Source of the DNA: Methylobacter sp.
Lineage (GTDB): Bacteria; Pseudomonadota; Gammaproteobacteria; Methylococcales; Methylomonadaceae
Reading direction: 5' to 3'
DNA: 8,484 bases
Assembly: GCA_003158415.1 (NCBI GenBank)
Contig: PMJA01000424.1
Coordinates: 137 to 8,620, forward strand
In this document: piece after piece, positions 6,562 to 8,484 of the stretch
Layout of the letters: the number at the start of each line of letters is the position of its first letter
Position numbering within the stretch: position 1 is the first letter of the stretch
Notes under the pieces: generated by a model
Database searches by the model: none
What the model was told of the DNA's origin: nothing
The model's input: only the letters and a program-made list of their open reading frames with translations
Made by a program: the position numbers and the translations under genes

Positions 6562-8319
6562 ATGCGCACGACTCAATTCCCCCTTAACACTGTAAAAGAA
6601 ACGCCTGCCGACGCTGAAATCGCCAGCCATCAGTTGATGATACGCGCCGGACTTATCCGCAAACTGGCGGCCGGTCTCTACAGTTGGTTGCCTTTGGGTC
6701 TGCGCGTATTACGCAAGGTAGAAAAAATCACGCGCGAGGAAATGGAAAAAGCAGGTGCCCTGGAAGTGTTAATGCCCGCGCTGCAACCGGCAGAACTCTG
6801 GCAGGAAACCGGGCGCTGGGAACAGTACGGCCCGGAACTGGCGCGCTTAAAAGACCGTCATGACCGTGATTTTTGCTTAGGCCCTACCCATGAAGAAATC
6901 ATTACCGACCTGGCGCGTAACGAAATCAAAAGCTATAAACAACTGCCAATTACTTATTATCAGGTGCAAACCAAATTCCGCGATGAAATCCGTCCGCGCT
7001 TCGGCGTCATGCGTTCGCGCGAATTCATCATGAAAGACGCCTACTCCTTTCATCTGGATCAGGACTCGCTGCAAGCAACATACGACGTCATGTACCAAGC
7101 TTACACTAATATTTTCAACCATTTAGGATTGAAATTTCGCGCCGTTATCGCCGACTCCGGCTCTATCGGCGGCGCGGTGTCGCATGAATTTCATGTGCTG
7201 GCCGATTCCGGTGAAGATGCGATTGCCTTTTCGACCGAAAGCGATTATGCGGCTAACGTTGAGCAAGCGGCGGCTTTACCACCCCAATCCCTCAGATTAT
7301 CTCCTAGTGAAGAATTAGACAAAATCGCCACGCCCGGCCAAAAATCGATTTCTGAGGTCAGTGAATTTTTAGGTGTTACTCCCCAAAAAATTCTTAAGAC
7401 GCTTGCCATCATACAAACAGTCAAAACTGCTATGAACGAAGATACAGAAGTGTTCTGGCTATTGTATTTGCGAGGTGATCATGAACTCAATGAAGTCAAA
7501 GCACACAAAATATTGGGCGAATTTCGCTTCGCAACTGACGAGGAAATTGAGGGGAAACTAAACTGCCGCCCTGGATACATTGGGCCCCCAGTAAAGAATT
7601 CAGGTCAAGTAATTAATGGGTTAGCTGATCATTCGGCCATAGCTATGAGTGATTTTGTATGCGGCGCTAACGATCCGGGCTTTCATCTGAAAGGATGTAA
7701 CTGGGAAAGTGATTTTTTAATAGTCTCCATTGCAGATATTTCGGAAAGACAAGTCGCCGACATTCGTAAGGTCGTCGAAGGCGACCCCAGTCCCGACGGC
7801 AAAGGCGAAATTACGCTGGCTCGCGGCATAGAAGTCGGCCATATCTTCCAGTTGGGCAGCAAATACAGCGCAGCCATGAAAGCCGGTGTTATCAATGAAG
7901 GTGGCAAAAATCAAATCATGCTGATGGGCTGTTACGGCATCGGCATTTCCAGAGTTGTCGCCGCCGCTATCGAGCAAAACCACGATGACAAAGGCATCAT
8001 TTGGCCCGCCAATCTCGCACCGTTTCAAGTCGCGCTCTGCCCGATGAACATGCACAAATCCGAACGCCTAAAAGTCGCATCGGAACAACTGTATCAAGAC
8101 TTGCAGGCGGCGGGCATTGAGGTGTTGTTTGATGATAGGAAAGTCCGCGCAGGTTTTATGTTTTCCGATATGGAATTGATCGGCATACCGCACTGCATTA
8201 TTGTCGGTGATCGCGGCCTGGATACCGGCACGGTTGAATACAAAGGCAGAACCGCGCAGGAAAATATAGAAATCCCATTTGCGGATATTATCGATTTTCT
8301 GAAAGCAAAGTTGGTTTAG
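6562..8319 (+). CDS. proS: Prolyl-tRNA synthetase, bacterial type with editing insertion domain
   Basis: ProRS charges tRNA-Pro with proline in the cytoplasm. The protein has 585 residues against 572 in E. coli and aligns from the first residue ([20 protein letters not shown] versus [20 protein letters not shown]), fixing the ATG. The class II core shows motif 1 around [13 protein letters not shown] (68-80), GPTHEE (107-112), motif 2 with [19 protein letters not shown] (137-155) and motif 3 [18 protein letters not shown] (456-473). The INS/YbaK-like editing domain that removes mischarged alanine sits between motifs 2 and 3 at about 225-408; Lys279, GYIGP (338-342) and His375 match editing-domain residues of E. 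coli ProRS. The anticodon-binding domain covers about 485-585 ([37 protein letters not shown]). The editing domain carries small insertions relative to E. coli (around 284-297 and 384-398) and its DNA is lower in GC than the flanks. No clear ribosome binding site precedes the ATG. Confidence 0.97.
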   Translation: MRTTQFPLNTVKETPADAEIASHQLMIRAGLIRKLAAGLYSWLPLGLRVLRKVEKITREEMEKAGALEVLMPALQPAELWQETGRWEQYGPELARLKDRHDRDFCLGPTHEEIITDLARNEIKSYKQLPITYYQVQTKFRDEIRPRFGVMRSREFIMKDAYSFHLDQDSLQATYDVMYQAYTNIFNHLGLKFRAVIADSGSIGGAVSHEFHVLADSGEDAIAFSTESDYAANVEQAAALPPQSLRLSPSEELDKIATPGQKSISEVSEFLGVTPQKILKTLAIIQTVKTAMNEDTEVFWLLYLRGDHELNEVKAHKILGEFRFATDEEIEGKLNCRPGYIGPPVKNSGQVINGLADHSAIAMSDFVCGANDPGFHLKGCNWESDFLIVSIADISERQVADIRKVVEGDPSPDGKGEITLARGIEVGHIFQLGSKYSAAMKAGVINEGGKNQIMLMGCYGIGISRVVAAAIEQNHDDKGIIWPANLAPFQVALCPMNMHKSERLKVASEQLYQDLQAAGIEVLFDDRKVRAGFMFSDMELIGIPHCIIVGDRGLDTGTVEYKGRTAQENIEIPFADIIDFLKAKLV

Positions 8320-8359
8320 GAATAAAAACAGGCTTTTCATTTAAAGTGGGGCAGTATAA

Positions 8360-8407
8360 GGTTAAGCCATTCGTGGTGAGCCGAGTCGAACCATGAACGG
8401 CTTAACC
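8360..8407. repeat. Inverted repeat (18-base arms) downstream of proS
   Basis: GGTTAAGCCATTCGTGGT (8360-8377) and ACCATGAACGGCTTAACC (8390-8407) are inverted copies with two mismatches around a 12-base spacer. The inner wording (ttcgtggtgagcc...gtcgaaccatgaacgg) is known from dispersed intergenic repeats of several environmental proteobacteria, from memory. Only a short T stretch lies nearby, and it is upstream, so this is a repeat rather than a textbook terminator, though it could stabilise or end the proS mRNA. Confidence 0.65.
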
Positions 8408-8470
8408 GTACACCCTTCGACAGGGTTCTCCTGAGCGGCCGCCGAAGGACTCAGGGCGAACGGTTAAGCC
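8399..8470. repeat. Second, nested inverted repeat sharing an arm with the first
   Basis: GGCTTAACCGT (8399-8409) pairs perfectly with ACGGTTAAGCC (8460-8470). Inside lie CCTTCG (8414-8419) with CGAAGG (8443-8448), CCTGAG (8430-8435) with CTCAGG (8450-8455), and the 8-base palindrome GCGGCCGC (8435-8442). The two inner pairs interleave, so only one can form at a time without a pseudoknot. The arm 8399-8407 is shared with the preceding inverted repeat. Nothing recognisable follows to the window end. Confidence 0.6.
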
Positions 8471-8484
8471 TCGCACCGTGTCCC

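Noticed and set aside
7717..8055. A 112-codon minus-strand frame within proS
   Set aside because: It lies entirely opposite the strongly conserved ProRS core and resembles no known protein family.

Overview
The window reads as an ordinary chromosomal stretch of a gammaproteobacterium. All seven protein genes lie on the + strand, and each protein resembles its E. coli or Pseudomonas counterpart closely enough to be recognised from motifs and length. The order folC - dedD-like SPOR gene - cvpA - purF is the classic gammaproteobacterial arrangement, and metZ directly after purF is typical of Pseudomonas-like and related lineages. Base composition near 50% GC and scattered palindromic intergenic repeats would suit an aquatic gammaproteobacterium such as a methanotroph of the Methylococcales. 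That placement is a guess from style, not from a diagnostic gene.

Layout. Positions 1-1245 hold the 3' part of folC (folate synthesis and polyglutamation), cut by the left window edge. It is followed after 9 bases by a membrane-anchored SPOR-domain protein of the DedD type (1255-1992), then cvpA (2035-2526) and purF (2553-4061). Short gaps and the lack of hairpins between them suggest one transcription unit that starts upstream of the window. The 230-base gap after purF contains a degenerate 9-base CACGAAA repeat and two GC-rich hairpins. The second hairpin is followed by a T run and probably ends the transcript. metZ (4292-5476) makes homocysteine from O-succinylhomoserine and sulfide. A short hairpin-bearing repeat separates it from a PfkB-family sugar kinase (5548-6450) of unknown substrate. 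After a 111-base gap with a plausible promoter comes proS, prolyl-tRNA synthetase with its editing domain (6562-8319). The last 125 bases hold a nested inverted-repeat element with three copies of a 9-mer.

Functionally the genes cover one-carbon/folate metabolism (FolC), purine entry (PurF, whose pathway later consumes formyl-folate), methionine synthesis (MetZ), translation (ProRS) and division-associated envelope work (SPOR protein). No mobile element with a transposase, phage gene, CRISPR array, toxin-antitoxin pair, tRNA or rRNA was seen. I found no convincing new biological system. The points worth a second look are the intergenic repeat elements, the lower-GC insertion domain of proS, and the kinase with unknown substrate.
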